DNA of 64,000 nucleotides from positions 1 through 64,000 of the forward strand of contig CAAGED010000031.1 of assembly GCA_900768505.1 (NCBI GenBank), written 5' to 3'. Position numbers and translations under genes: made by a program. Numbering within the stretch: position 1 is the first letter of the stretch; every line of letters starts with the position of its first letter. Of the stretch, positions 50,091-59,545 are shown piece after piece. Below the pieces are notes generated by a model. It worked only from the letters and a program-made list of their open reading frames with translations. It had not been told where the DNA came from and ran no database searches. This stretch comes from Lentisphaeria bacterium (GTDB taxonomy: Bacteria > Verrucomicrobiota > Lentisphaeria > Victivallales > Victivallaceae).

Positions 50091-50651
50091 ATGACAACAA
50101 GCGAAAAACCATTGATTGTTTTAGGAGTAACCGGCGGTATTGCCTGCTACAAAGCGGCTGATTTGTGCAGCAAATTAATTCAACACGGATACGCAGTCCA
50201 GGTGATTATGACCGAAAACAGCCAGCAGTTTGTCGGAAAATTAACCTTTCAAACCCTCTCTCAAAACCCGGTTGTCTGCGGCATATTCGACTCCCCGGAG
50301 GTGTGGAAGCCGGAACATGTGGCATTGGCGGAACGGGCGTCACTGCTGCTGGTGGCTCCCTGCACGGCCAATTTCATCGGTAAAATTGCCTCCGGCATCG
50401 CCGATGACGCCTTGACCACATTTGCCATCACCTGCCACTCGCCGGTACTGCTGGCGCCGGCAATGAATCCCGACATGTGGAGCAATCCGGCAGTGACGGA
50501 TAATTGCACCACGCTCCGGAAGCGGGGAATAAATTTTATCGGCCCCAATTCCGGTCATGTGGCCTGCGGCGCGAACACCAGCCCCGGACGCATGAGTGAA
50601 CCCTTGGAAATATTAGCGGCAGTTCAAATGCTGATTCCCAACAACCAATAA
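50091..50651 (+). CDS. coaC: Phosphopantothenoylcysteine decarboxylase (CoaC), monofunctional
   Basis: 186 residues, a flavoprotein of the HFCD family. IVLGVTGGIACYKAADLCSK, then the FMN/substrate block LLLVAPCTANFIGKIASGIA and MNPDMWSNPAVTDN are typical. The C-terminal end PNSGHVACGANTSPGRMSEP closes the CoaC domain. The CoaB ligase half found fused in most bacteria is missing, so CoaB must be encoded elsewhere. It decarboxylates 4'-phospho-N-pantothenoylcysteine in coenzyme A synthesis. Confidence 0.93.
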   Translation: MTTSEKPLIVLGVTGGIACYKAADLCSKLIQHGYAVQVIMTENSQQFVGKLTFQTLSQNPVVCGIFDSPEVWKPEHVALAERASLLLVAPCTANFIGKIASGIADDALTTFAITCHSPVLLAPAMNPDMWSNPAVTDNCTTLRKRGINFIGPNSGHVACGANTSPGRMSEPLEILAAVQMLIPNNQ

Positions 50652-50679
50652 CTGCCCGAATTATAACAAAGAGAAAAAT

Positions 50680-51153
50680 ATGAAACCATTTAACATCGTC
50701 TTAGTCGCCCCGGAAATTCCCCAAAATACCGGCTCAATCGGCCGGCTCTGCGTCTCCACCAATGCCAGACTGCATCTGGTCAAACCCCTGGGGTTCGTTC
50801 TGGATGACAAACATTTGAAACGGGCCGGCATGGATTACTGGCCGCATCTGGATTTGACCATATACGAAAATTGGAAGGAGTTTCTGGAGAAAAACAACCA
50901 CCCCCAATGCGTATTTTTTTCCACTCACGGCGTGACTGATTTATGGACGGCGGATTATGATGCCGATTGTTTTCTGGTATTCGGCAGTGAGGGACACGGG
51001 CTTCCGCCGGAATTTTATGTTAAATACAAAGACAATTTCATTCTTATTCCGATGGAGGGGGAATTTGTCCGAAGCTTGAATTTAGCAAATTCGGTTTCAA
51101 TCGCTCTTTACGAAGGATTGCGGAGACAAAAATTTAACGGAGAAAAAAAATGA
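50680..51153 (+). CDS. trmL: tRNA (cytidine/uridine-2'-O-)-methyltransferase TrmL
   Basis: 157 residues, small SPOUT methyltransferase. LVAPEIPQNTGSIGRLCVST, LVKPLGFVLDDKHLKRAGMD, LVFGSEGHGLPPEFYVKY and RSLNLANSVSIALYEGLRRQ are canonical TrmL motifs forming the SAM knot. It methylates the wobble base of tRNA-Leu isoacceptors. It overlaps the next membrane protein gene by four bases. Confidence 0.96.
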   Translation: MKPFNIVLVAPEIPQNTGSIGRLCVSTNARLHLVKPLGFVLDDKHLKRAGMDYWPHLDLTIYENWKEFLEKNNHPQCVFFSTHGVTDLWTADYDADCFLVFGSEGHGLPPEFYVKYKDNFILIPMEGEFVRSLNLANSVSIALYEGLRRQKFNGEKK

Positions 51154-51557
51154 ATTTAATTGTAGATTGTTTTGTAGCGTCACTGAAGCTGGTACTGACC
51201 ATATTTATTTTTATATTGGTACTGCCGACGGTTTTTGTAATTTCACTGCTCTCAGTATTCGGTCCGTTGGGGTGCCTCATGGCAATTTTTGCGGTTGTTC
51301 TGCTGATTGCGCTGGCCATCCCGCTGGTACCGACGCTGCTCTTTATTTTATTGGTAATTGTGCTGCCGATTATTTTTATTGCCAGTTTGCTCGGTATCCT
51401 CAAACCGGCTTCAATTAACCGGGAAAACGATAAATTTAAGAGTTACATCGACTCCCGTTACCAGCAGGCGGCAAATAAGCGCAGTAGATTTGATTCCGAT
51501 GATGCAGTGGATGCGGAGTGTAAAGAGGTAAACGAAGATCAATTCAACAAAAAATAG
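51150..51557 (+). CDS. Small membrane protein
   Basis: 135 residues. Strongly hydrophobic stretch from about residue 10 to 85 with three to four membrane helices (LTIFIFILVLPTVFVISLLS, LGCLMAIFAVVLLIALAI and LLFILLVIVLPIIFIASLLG). The C-terminal 45 residues are charged (RENDKFKSYIDSRY, then DDAVDAECKEVNEDQFNKK) and cytoplasmic. No family recognised. It overlaps trmL (ATGA) and is next to another small membrane protein. Confidence 0.6.
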   Translation: MNLIVDCFVASLKLVLTIFIFILVLPTVFVISLLSVFGPLGCLMAIFAVVLLIALAIPLVPTLLFILLVIVLPIIFIASLLGILKPASINRENDKFKSYIDSRYQQAANKRSRFDSDDAVDAECKEVNEDQFNKK

Positions 51558-51576
51558 CCGCGGCAGGGAGAAAAAC

Positions 51577-51792
51577 ATGAAATCATCACAAAAAGCAATG
51601 ATTTGGGCCATAATATTTATTTTTATCCCGCTGATTATTCAGTTGAGTTGTTTTGCAATTCAACTCTTTAATCAATCGGCGGAGGGATTTGAAAAATTTG
51701 ATTTAAGTTGGGTATTCTACCTGATTTATGTCCAAGGGCTGGGAGTGGCGTTTTTGATTATCGCCCGCGGCCTGAAAAACCAGAATCGATAA
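51577..51792 (+). CDS. Small membrane protein, two helices
   Basis: 71 residues. Two hydrophobic segments (MIWAIIFIFIPLIIQLSCFA and WVFYLIYVQGLGVAFLIIAR) joined by a polar loop; a basic end. The start has GCAGGGAG upstream. It ends six bases before ribD. Function unknown. Could form a unit with the preceding membrane protein. Confidence 0.55.
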   Translation: MKSSQKAMIWAIIFIFIPLIIQLSCFAIQLFNQSAEGFEKFDLSWVFYLIYVQGLGVAFLIIARGLKNQNR

Positions 51793-51797
51793 CCGGA

Positions 51798-52844
51798 ATG
51801 AACGACGACCAAAAATATATGCTGCACGCCCTGGATCTCGCTAAATTGGCTTGGGGCGACACCCACCCCAACCCCATGGTTGGGGCGGTGGTGGTCAACA
51901 ATGGCAAAATTGTCGGCGAAGGATACCACCACAAGGCAGGGGAGGCACATGCCGAGGTTAACGCACTGCATGCAGCAGGTTCAAAGAGTGAGGGCGCAAC
52001 AATTTATGTAACTCTTGAACCTTGTTCAACTTACGGCCGCACTCCTCCCTGCACGGAGGCGATTATCAAGCACAATATCAGCCGGGTGGTTATTGGCGCA
52101 CTGGATCCCAACCCAAAACATGCAGGCCGCGGAATTGATATATTGCGCAATCACAATATTGAGGTCGAAGTACTAAATGGTTTGAAGCAGGTACGGGAAC
52201 TCAATCGCCCCTTTTTCAAACTTATTCAAAGCGGCAGGCCATGGGTTTTTCTGAAAATGGCAATGACCCTGGACGGCAAAATTGCCGCATGGAACGGCGA
52301 CTCCAAGTGGATTACCGGAGAAATCGCCCGCTCCCGGGTGCAGTATTGGCGCCGCCGTTGCTCCGCCATCATGGTAGGCGGCAACACCTTACGTCAAGAT
52401 CACCCGCGTCTGACCATACACGACTGCAGTGACGAAATGCGCCAGCCGCTAAAAGTAATCGCTTCACATCACCTTTCCGAATCCGACTTAACGGAATATT
52501 TTTCCACCGGCCGTCAGCCGTTGCTCTGCCGGGTGGACACCCGGGAGGAATGGGATGATTTATTGTTAAACCTGGGGAAAATGGGAGTGGATTTTCTGAT
52601 GTTGGAAGGTGGCGGGGAGTTGGCGGCCTCCGCCTTATTCAACCGGGTGGTGGACGAGGTGGAATTTCACATTGCACCGAAAATTTTAGGCGGCCGCAAT
52701 TCAATTCCGGTAGTAGGCGGTGCCAACCCGGACTCACTCTCGGAAGCACTGCAATTGGAAGAGATTGAAACTTTAAAATTGGGCAATGATCTGGCGTTTC
52801 ACGCTTTGGTCAAAAAAAATATTTCCAGCGGAACAACAAAATAA
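51798..52844 (+). CDS. ribD: Riboflavin deaminase/reductase RibD
   Basis: 348 residues from the ATG at 51798 (MNDDQKYMLHALDLAKL). The zinc deaminase domain has KAGEAHAEVNAL and TLEPCSTYGRTPPCTEAI. The reductase domain has KMAMTLDGKIAAWNGDSKWI, YWRRRCSAIMVGGNTLRQDH, MLEGGGELAASALFN and IAPKILGGRNSIPVVGG. It performs the second and third steps of riboflavin synthesis. Other rib genes are not in the window. Confidence 0.97.
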   Translation: MNDDQKYMLHALDLAKLAWGDTHPNPMVGAVVVNNGKIVGEGYHHKAGEAHAEVNALHAAGSKSEGATIYVTLEPCSTYGRTPPCTEAIIKHNISRVVIGALDPNPKHAGRGIDILRNHNIEVEVLNGLKQVRELNRPFFKLIQSGRPWVFLKMAMTLDGKIAAWNGDSKWITGEIARSRVQYWRRRCSAIMVGGNTLRQDHPRLTIHDCSDEMRQPLKVIASHHLSESDLTEYFSTGRQPLLCRVDTREEWDDLLLNLGKMGVDFLMLEGGGELAASALFNRVVDEVEFHIAPKILGGRNSIPVVGGANPDSLSEALQLEEIETLKLGNDLAFHALVKKNISSGTTK

Positions 52845-52874
52845 CAAGATTATTACTGGGACAAAATTTAATAA

Positions 52875-54773
52875 ATGGATTTGGGGCAATATAAAATTTT
52901 AGATCGAATCGACTCCCCGGCTGACCTTAAAAAAATGTCGCTGCCGGAGTTGCAAACTCTCTGTCAGGAAATTCGCCATCTTTTGGTGGATGTTGTATCT
53001 GTAAACGGCGGTCATTTAGCACCTAATCTGGGTATTGTAGAACTAACCGTCGCATTACATTATGTTTTTGATTGTCCTAACGATAAAATGGTTTGGGATG
53101 TCAGTCATCAGAGTTATGTGCATAAACTGCTTACCGGACGAAGAAAGATATTTTCCACCCTTCGTCAATATGGCGGCTGCTGCGGCTTTACCTCCCGCAA
53201 AGAATCTGAATATGATATTTTTGGTTCCGGCCACGCCGGCAACGCCATTTCCGCAGTAATCGGCTTATCAGTAGCAGCCAAAATGTTCCGCAGAAAAGAA
53301 TATGATATTGCAATTCTGGGAGATGGAGCATTGGGTTGCGGAATTTCATTGGAGGCCCTCAATTCAGTGAAAGATTCCGGCGGCGCCCCAATCATTATTC
53401 TCAACGATAACAAAATGTCAATCGCCGAAAATGTGGGAGCAATGTCATTTAATTTAACCCGTATGATCTCCGGGCGTTTTTACAATCAGCTGCGGCATTT
53501 GGCAAAGTTAATTATCCGTCACCTCCCCTGGGGCAACAGCATATATAATTTTGCCGATAACCTGGAAGCAGGCGTGAAAGGAATATTACTGCCCACCGGG
53601 TTGTTTGAGAAATTTGGCTTGCGGTATGTCGGCCCGATAAACGGTCACTCGCTGGAGGAGTTAATTTTCACCTTCAACGCAATTAAATCATTCAATATTC
53701 CGACCCTGGTGCATGTAATAACCGAGAAAGGGCACGGTTATGCTCCAGCAGCGGAACATCCGGAAAAATTTCATGGCATCGGTCCGTTCGATGCCAACAC
53801 CGGAGCGGAAAAAAATCCCCGGGAGATGTCCTACTCCAAAGCATTTGGCCTTAGCATGTGCGAGCTGGCCGGGAGTGAACCTGATTTACTGGCCATTACA
53901 GCGGCCATGGCCTCAGGTACCGGGCTCTCCGGCTTTGCAAAAAAATTTCCGAAACGCTTTTTTGACGTTGGAATTGCCGAAGAGCATGCCGTGGTATTTG
54001 CCGCTGGCTTGGCTGCAGGGGGAAAACACCCGGTAGTGGCAATTTACGCCACATTTTTCCAGCGGGCGCTGGATTGCGTTTTTCATGATGTATGCCTGCA
54101 AAATCTGCCGGTGATTTTTGCCCTGGATCGAGCCGGAATGGTGGCAGACGGGCCGACCCACCACGGGGTGTTGGACAATGGTTTTCTGCAAAGTCTACCT
54201 AACTTGACAATTATGGAACCATCCAGTGAAAATGAATTGCGCAATATGCTCTACACTGCCAGTAAAATGTCTTCCCCGGTTGTGATACGTTACCCCCGGG
54301 GAGCAAGCGGAGAAAAATTTAATATTGAAAGTGCTCCAACCCTGTTGCCAGTCGGGCATTCCGAGATATTGAAAACTGGAACGGATGGAGTAATTTGGGC
54401 ATTGGGGCAAGAGGTGGTCAATGCAATAAAATTGGCGGAAATACTCAAACGTGAAGAAAACATTGATTTAACCGTTGTTGACGTGCGCTTTCTCAAACCA
54501 TTGGACAAGGATTTATTGCACCGGCATTTCTCGGAATACAAATACATTTTCACGCTGGAAAATCATGTTGCACGCGGCGGATTGGCGATGGCGGTGGATA
54601 TTGAATTTACTCAATTCAGCATGAATAAAACCAGCTCCGAGTTGCCAATAATCACAAATTTTGGCTTAAAAGAGGAAATTATTCCCCATGGAGCGGTAAA
54701 AAGTTTGCGGGAGTTTGCCGGAATTGATTTGGCAACTCTGCATAAAAAAATTGCAACCCTGATAGAGGCTTAG
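52875..54773 (+). CDS. dxs: 1-deoxy-D-xylulose-5-phosphate synthase
   Basis: 632 residues, thiamine diphosphate enzyme. Features: VNGGHLAPNLGIVELTVALH with the catalytic His, VWDVSHQSYVHKLLTGR, cofactor motif ILGDGALGCGISLEALN, GHGYAPAAEHPEKFHG, the pyrimidine-domain Glu in VGIAEEHAVVFAAGLA and FALDRAGMVADGPTHHG. It condenses pyruvate and glyceraldehyde 3-phosphate, first step of the MEP isoprenoid pathway. Last gene of the gmk cluster, 30 bases after ribD. Confidence 0.96.
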   Translation: MDLGQYKILDRIDSPADLKKMSLPELQTLCQEIRHLLVDVVSVNGGHLAPNLGIVELTVALHYVFDCPNDKMVWDVSHQSYVHKLLTGRRKIFSTLRQYGGCCGFTSRKESEYDIFGSGHAGNAISAVIGLSVAAKMFRRKEYDIAILGDGALGCGISLEALNSVKDSGGAPIIILNDNKMSIAENVGAMSFNLTRMISGRFYNQLRHLAKLIIRHLPWGNSIYNFADNLEAGVKGILLPTGLFEKFGLRYVGPINGHSLEELIFTFNAIKSFNIPTLVHVITEKGHGYAPAAEHPEKFHGIGPFDANTGAEKNPREMSYSKAFGLSMCELAGSEPDLLAITAAMASGTGLSGFAKKFPKRFFDVGIAEEHAVVFAAGLAAGGKHPVVAIYATFFQRALDCVFHDVCLQNLPVIFALDRAGMVADGPTHHGVLDNGFLQSLPNLTIMEPSSENELRNMLYTASKMSSPVVIRYPRGASGEKFNIESAPTLLPVGHSEILKTGTDGVIWALGQEVVNAIKLAEILKREENIDLTVVDVRFLKPLDKDLLHRHFSEYKYIFTLENHVARGGLAMAVDIEFTQFSMNKTSSELPIITNFGLKEEIIPHGAVKSLREFAGIDLATLHKKIATLIEA

Positions 54774-54962
54774 TCGGCTACGCCCCGCCGGTTATTCGGC
54801 AGACGGCAAATATTTATGGCGACGCACCATTGTATGCATCGCACTAACTTCCTGAAATCCGCCTGAAATAAGGTTTTGCATAAGCGATTACATAGCCGAC
54901 CAAGTAAGAAAATTCACATTGTTTTCTGCATAAAGGTAGCAAACATTATCATTTTGTGAATT

Positions 54963-55448
54963 TTATTTAGAAATTGCCACCCGACCGGAGCGAGCCATTT
55001 CAATAATGCCAAAATCTTTTACCAACTCAATGAAGTTGTCGATTTCGTCAGAATCTCCGCTGATCTCAATTCCCAAATCTGTTTTGGAAACTGCAACAAA
55101 CTGCCCGTGGAAAATCTCCACCAATTGAATAATTCTGGATTTCATATCCGGAGTTTCAGCCTTGAGCCGGAAGAGCGCCATCTCTTTTTCCACAAAATTC
55201 TTACCAGTTAAATCCCGCACATTGATGATGTCAATGAGTTTATTCAACTGCTTCTCAATCTGCTCAATAATTGCGTCATCCCCGATGGTGACAATGGTCA
55301 TTTGTGAAATTTCCGGATCATGCGTCGCGTTTACCGTCAATGACGAAATATTATACCCACGCCCGCTGAAAAGTCCGGCTACCCGCGCTAAAACGCCAAA
55401 ACGATTTCGCATTAATACCGAAATTGTGTGTTTTTCTGCACTGCCCAT
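54963..55448 (-). CDS. ilvN: Acetolactate synthase small (regulatory) subunit
   Basis: 161 residues. The N-terminal ACT domain is typical: HTISVLMRNRFGVLARVAGL and FSGRGYNISSLTVNATHDPE. The second domain carries EKEMALFRLKAETPDMKSRI and the valine-site region. It activates the large subunit IlvB and confers valine inhibition. No large-subunit gene lies in the window, so the pair is split here. Convergent with dxs. Confidence 0.95.
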   Translation of the reverse strand: MGSAEKHTISVLMRNRFGVLARVAGLFSGRGYNISSLTVNATHDPEISQMTIVTIGDDAIIEQIEKQLNKLIDIINVRDLTGKNFVEKEMALFRLKAETPDMKSRIIQLVEIFHGQFVAVSKTDLGIEISGDSDEIDNFIELVKDFGIIEMARSGRVAISK

Positions 55449-55533
55449 AATAAATATCCTTTAAATAATGCTGATTCCAAGTTTATTGAATTGCCGACGG
55501 TTTTCTACTCCATCGGCAATTCGTTTTTAGAAT

Positions 55534-57186
55534 TTATTCAAAAATTAAAACGCTCGGATCATATCCAGCCGGCGCCTCAAATCCCAGCAATTCAATGCAA
55601 GTCGCCGCCAATGAACTGATTCCCAAACCGCTGCGCAACTCCGGAGCATACTCTTTTTTGGATGCCGTGTCATAAATTATGCACGGAACCGGATTCAGCG
55701 AGTGACTGGTTTTGCGAGCCGGATTACCCTCTGCGTCGAGTTTCAAATTTCCCTTCTTATCATGTTCAAACATATCATCCGCATTGCCGTGGTCGGCGGT
55801 AATTACCAACACTCCGCCGGCATTTTCGACGGCCTGCCGAATCCGTTTTACACAAATATCCAGTGCGCCCATTGCCACCAGCACCGCCTGAAAATCCCCC
55901 GTATGACCAACCATATCACCGTTGGCCAAATTAAGGCGAATCATACCGTACTTGCCGGAATTAATGGCATTTACCACAACATCGGTAACTTCAGCCGCCT
56001 TCATCCAGGGACGTTGTTCAAATGGCACCACATCCGATGGCACTTCCACATAATCCTCAAAATTGGCATCAAACTTGCCGGAACGATTACCGTTAAAGAA
56101 ATATGTAACGTGGCCGAATTTTTGAGTTTCGCTAGTCGCCAGCTGCTTAACCTTGCTGCGACAGAGATATTCACCCATTGTGCGGTCGATTTCCGGCGGA
56201 TTGACCAGAAAGAGTTTCGGCGCATGAAGGTCGCCGTCGTATTCCATCATTCCGGCGTACATTACGTTGGGACGAGCGCCGCGGTCAAAGTGCGACAAAT
56301 TGTCCTGCTCAAAAGCGGCGGTGATCTCCAGCGAGCGGTCCCCGCGGAAATTAAAATAAATTACTGAATCGTTGTCCGCCATAGCGCCGACCGGATTTTT
56401 ACCGTCATCAGAGATCACGAACGGCGGCAAATCCTGGTCAATTGCTCCGGTGCGTTCCCGTAATTTGCAAACCGCCTCGCGGGCATTGGGGAACATTTCA
56501 CCATTGCCGTGAACGTGAATTTCCCACCCCTTGTGAACCATTTCCCAGTTGGCGTTATAGCGATCCATGGTAATAACCATACGGCCGCCGCCGGAGGCAA
56601 TCCGATAATCCATTCCCTGATTATTGAAATCAGCCAGGAATTTTTCAAATGGATCAATATAATCCAGCGCCGAAGTTTCCGGCACGTCACGGCCGTCCAG
56701 CAAGGCGTGAATACGAATCTTTTTTACGCCGGCCCGGTTGGCGGCAATGATCATCTTGCGCAAGTGGTTGATGTTGCTGTGCACATTGCCGTCCGAGAAC
56801 AGACCGAGAAAATGGAGAGTTGATTTCTTCTCCAGCACATTGGCAATCAATTTTTTCCACGTTTCGCCGGCAAAAAGTTTTTCACTTTCGATGGCCTCTT
56901 CCACCAATTTAGCTCCCTGGGCAAATACCCGGCCGCAACCAATGGCATTGTGTCCGACTTCGCTGTTGCCCATATCATCGTCACTTGGCATGCCGACGGC
57001 AGTGCCGTGAGCCTTAAGCCGGGTGGTGGGGCAATTCTGCATAAGTTTGCGCAATTCCGGAATGTAGGCTGCGGCAACCGCATCGCCGTCACTGTATTTG
57101 CCAAATCCGACGCCGTCGAGAATCAGCAGTACGACGGGACCTTTGCGAGGAGAGAATTTTGGATTAATTTTCAAAGCTTCAACCAT
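55534..57186 (-). CDS. gpmI: Cofactor-independent phosphoglycerate mutase
   Basis: 550 residues, alkaline-phosphatase superfamily. The N-terminal metal site is VVLLILDGVGFGKYSDGDAV and the catalytic Ser in DDDMGNSEVGHNAIGCGRVF. The insert domain has IRIHALLDGRDVPE, SGGGRMVITMDRYNANWEMV. The C-terminal ligands are LNLANGDMVGHTGDF and ITADHGNADDM. It interconverts 3- and 2-phosphoglycerate in glycolysis, Mn-dependent. Same strand as ilvN and lpxA; possibly single. Confidence 0.97.
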   Translation of the reverse strand: MVEALKINPKFSPRKGPVVLLILDGVGFGKYSDGDAVAAAYIPELRKLMQNCPTTRLKAHGTAVGMPSDDDMGNSEVGHNAIGCGRVFAQGAKLVEEAIESEKLFAGETWKKLIANVLEKKSTLHFLGLFSDGNVHSNINHLRKMIIAANRAGVKKIRIHALLDGRDVPETSALDYIDPFEKFLADFNNQGMDYRIASGGGRMVITMDRYNANWEMVHKGWEIHVHGNGEMFPNAREAVCKLRERTGAIDQDLPPFVISDDGKNPVGAMADNDSVIYFNFRGDRSLEITAAFEQDNLSHFDRGARPNVMYAGMMEYDGDLHAPKLFLVNPPEIDRTMGEYLCRSKVKQLATSETQKFGHVTYFFNGNRSGKFDANFEDYVEVPSDVVPFEQRPWMKAAEVTDVVVNAINSGKYGMIRLNLANGDMVGHTGDFQAVLVAMGALDICVKRIRQAVENAGGVLVITADHGNADDMFEHDKKGNLKLDAEGNPARKTSHSLNPVPCIIYDTASKKEYAPELRSGLGISSLAATCIELLGFEAPAGYDPSVLIFE

Positions 57187-57329
57187 TTTTTATTCCGTTT
57201 CATGTTGTTGACGGCAACCAGATAATTTGTCGCTCGTCAGGTTAAATATTCATAATAATTAATAAAAATCAAATAATACTGCCAGCAAAAAAATCTAATC
57301 AGCCAACTCGTCTCTTCCGTTTTTGATTT

Positions 57330-58127
57330 TCATCCGCGGTGTCCATCGTTGCGGCCGCTGAGGACGCCTCGTTTGGAGGTGGCACAAAATTCGATGAATT
57401 CCAGCACTTCAGGAATTTGCGGCAATTCATTTTTGATTCGCTCCAGCGCCTTGGAGGCATTAAGTTCCTCCCGGAAATAAATCTTGTAAAGATTCTTCAA
57501 TATCCGGATGTTTTCCTCGCTCATTCCGGAACGTTTCAGTCCCACCAGGTTAATCATTTTCACGCCGCCATTGCGTCCCTCCGCCATCATGAACGGCGGA
57601 ACATCCTTGGAAAAGGCCGAACCGCCGCTCAAAATCGCCAACCTGCCCACCCGGCAGAATTGGTGAACCGCCACCAGTCCGGAGATCAATGCCCGATCCG
57701 CCACCTGAGCGTAGCCGCCCAGCACGGAGAGGCTGACCATTATTACATTATTGCCAACCACGCAATTGTGCGCCACATGTGAACCATTCATAAACATGCA
57801 GTGATTGCCGATGCAAGTTGCAGTGTTCGGCTTGGTTCCGCTGTGAATGGCAGTGCCTTCCCGAAAAATATTGTCGCTGCCGATATTCAAATAAGTCGCT
57901 CCCGGCTCAACTGCATAATCCTGCGCATTCTGACCGAGTGAAGCAAATGGATACAAGGTATTATTTTCGCCAAGAGTTGTATAACCGGAGAGATGACACT
58001 GAGCAATTAGTTTGGTACCGGCGCCGATTTTAACATTGGGGCCAACGTAACAAAGCGGACCGATTTCAACGCCGTCGGCGAGCACCGCGCCCTCTTCAAC
58101 GACTGCACTTGGATGAATTTTTATCAT
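57330..58127 (-). CDS. lpxA: Acyl-ACP:UDP-N-acetylglucosamine O-acyltransferase
   Basis: 265 residues from the ATG at 58127 (MIKIHPSAVVEEGAVLADGV), which has GGAG in place; longer frames lack support. Left-handed beta helix with hexapeptide repeats from residue 4, the catalytic His in FMNGSHVAHNCVVGNNVI, SVLGGYAQVADRALISGL and GRLAILSGGSAFSKDVPPFM. C-terminal helices as in LpxA. It starts lipid A synthesis, which shows a Gram-negative outer membrane. It is not linked with lpxC, lpxD or fabZ here. Confidence 0.96.
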   Translation of the reverse strand: MIKIHPSAVVEEGAVLADGVEIGPLCYVGPNVKIGAGTKLIAQCHLSGYTTLGENNTLYPFASLGQNAQDYAVEPGATYLNIGSDNIFREGTAIHSGTKPNTATCIGNHCMFMNGSHVAHNCVVGNNVIMVSLSVLGGYAQVADRALISGLVAVHQFCRVGRLAILSGGSAFSKDVPPFMMAEGRNGGVKMINLVGLKRSGMSEENIRILKNLYKIYFREELNASKALERIKNELPQIPEVLEFIEFCATSKRGVLSGRNDGHRG

Positions 58128-58399
58128 TTTTTTCTCCATTATAAAATGTAATTGGCTAAAAGCACTATTTTTAGTAATATAACACATTTTTTAAATAAAA
58201 CCAGATTAATCCCCCCGCTGGAGAATTATTTTAATATAAATATTGTTGTTTCGCCGGTTATCAAGTTGAAAAAAACAAAAAAACAATTAATTTCTATCTG
58301 GTCGCATATAACGCCGTGATTTATTCTCCAGCGCGATAAAACATTTTCAATTCGGCGTTGCTGTTAATTTTTTTTAAATGCAGGGAAAATTAGTTTATT

Positions 58400-59494
58400 A
58401 TGAGTAAAGGTCTACTCTTGTCAGCCATGAGTGGAGGAGTCGACTCCTCCGTTGCCACCGCACTGGCTCTTGAAGCTGGTTATGATGTTGTAGGAGCCAC
58501 TCTGCATCTGAAAGGTAATGAAGAAGCGGAGGTTCTGGCCAAAAGCTGCTGCGGCAGCGATGATTTTTTGCAAGTGCGCCTGGCGGCGGAAAAATTGGGT
58601 ATCAAACATGAATTTCTTGACCGGCGTGCGGAATTCCACGAAATTGTGCTGCGTTATTCCTGGCACGAATACAAATCCGGACGCACTCCGAATCCCTGCA
58701 GCATGTGCAACGCTTATATAAAATTCGGCTTGCTGGCAGACTATGCGCGCAGCATCGGCGCCAAGGGAATTATTACCGGACATTACGCAAATTTGATACG
58801 CAACGCCGCCGGCCACAATGAATTGCATCACGCAAAAGACAGCGCCAAGGATCAAATATATTTTCTGGCCTTGTTGAATCAGAAGCAGCTGGATTTTTGT
58901 CATATGCCCCTGGGTGGAATGTGCAAGAGTGAGGTACGGGCGAAAGCCGAAGCGTTAGGATTGGCCAATGCAAAAAAAAGGGAGAGTCAGGATGCATGTT
59001 TCGGAGTTCCTGGCGAGGCATTTTCTCACACCTTGAAAAAATATTTCAACGAAACCACTCCGGGGGGAAATATTGTCGACACCAGTGGAAAAGTTTTGGG
59101 ATTTCATCAGGGAATTTATTTATATACCGTCGGTCAGCGCAAAGGGTTGAATGTGGCAATGGGGGTACCTGCGTATGTGTCGGAAATTCGCCCGGTTAGT
59201 AACGAAGTGGTGTTGACCACCAATGGGGATGATTTACTGATCAACGAGGTGGAGCTGCATAATATGAACTGGCTGGATGAATTTCCGGATGCGCTCGAAT
59301 GTATGGTGCAGTTGCGTTATCGTCAGCCGCCCTTGGCTGCAAAAATTTATCATCTGCCGGCGTCCGACCAGTTGTTGATAAAATTAGACAAGGCAATTTC
59401 CCGACCGGCCTTGGGACAAGTTGGCGCAATTTACGCGGGAGACCGCCTGCTGGGCGGCGGAATTATCAGCCGTTCAGCTAAAACAGCTGAATAA
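58400..59494 (+). CDS. mnmA: tRNA-specific 2-thiouridylase
   Basis: 364 residues. PP-loop AMSGGVDSSVATALALEAGY. Catalytic cysteines are in TPNPCSMCNAYIKFG and ESQDACFGVPGEAF. GIITGHYANLIRN, KDQIYFLALLNQKQL and the RNA-binding C-terminal domain with HQGIYLYTVGQRKGLNVAMG follow. It makes 2-thiouridine at the wobble position of tRNA Lys, Glu and Gln. It is followed by comM at 51 bases. Confidence 0.96.
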   Translation: MSKGLLLSAMSGGVDSSVATALALEAGYDVVGATLHLKGNEEAEVLAKSCCGSDDFLQVRLAAEKLGIKHEFLDRRAEFHEIVLRYSWHEYKSGRTPNPCSMCNAYIKFGLLADYARSIGAKGIITGHYANLIRNAAGHNELHHAKDSAKDQIYFLALLNQKQLDFCHMPLGGMCKSEVRAKAEALGLANAKKRESQDACFGVPGEAFSHTLKKYFNETTPGGNIVDTSGKVLGFHQGIYLYTVGQRKGLNVAMGVPAYVSEIRPVSNEVVLTTNGDDLLINEVELHNMNWLDEFPDALECMVQLRYRQPPLAAKIYHLPASDQLLIKLDKAISRPALGQVGAIYAGDRLLGGGIISRSAKTAE

Positions 59495-59545
59495 AAATTT
59501 ACAGTAGAAGCAGATATTTTACAGCATAAAAATCAGGGGTTAAAA

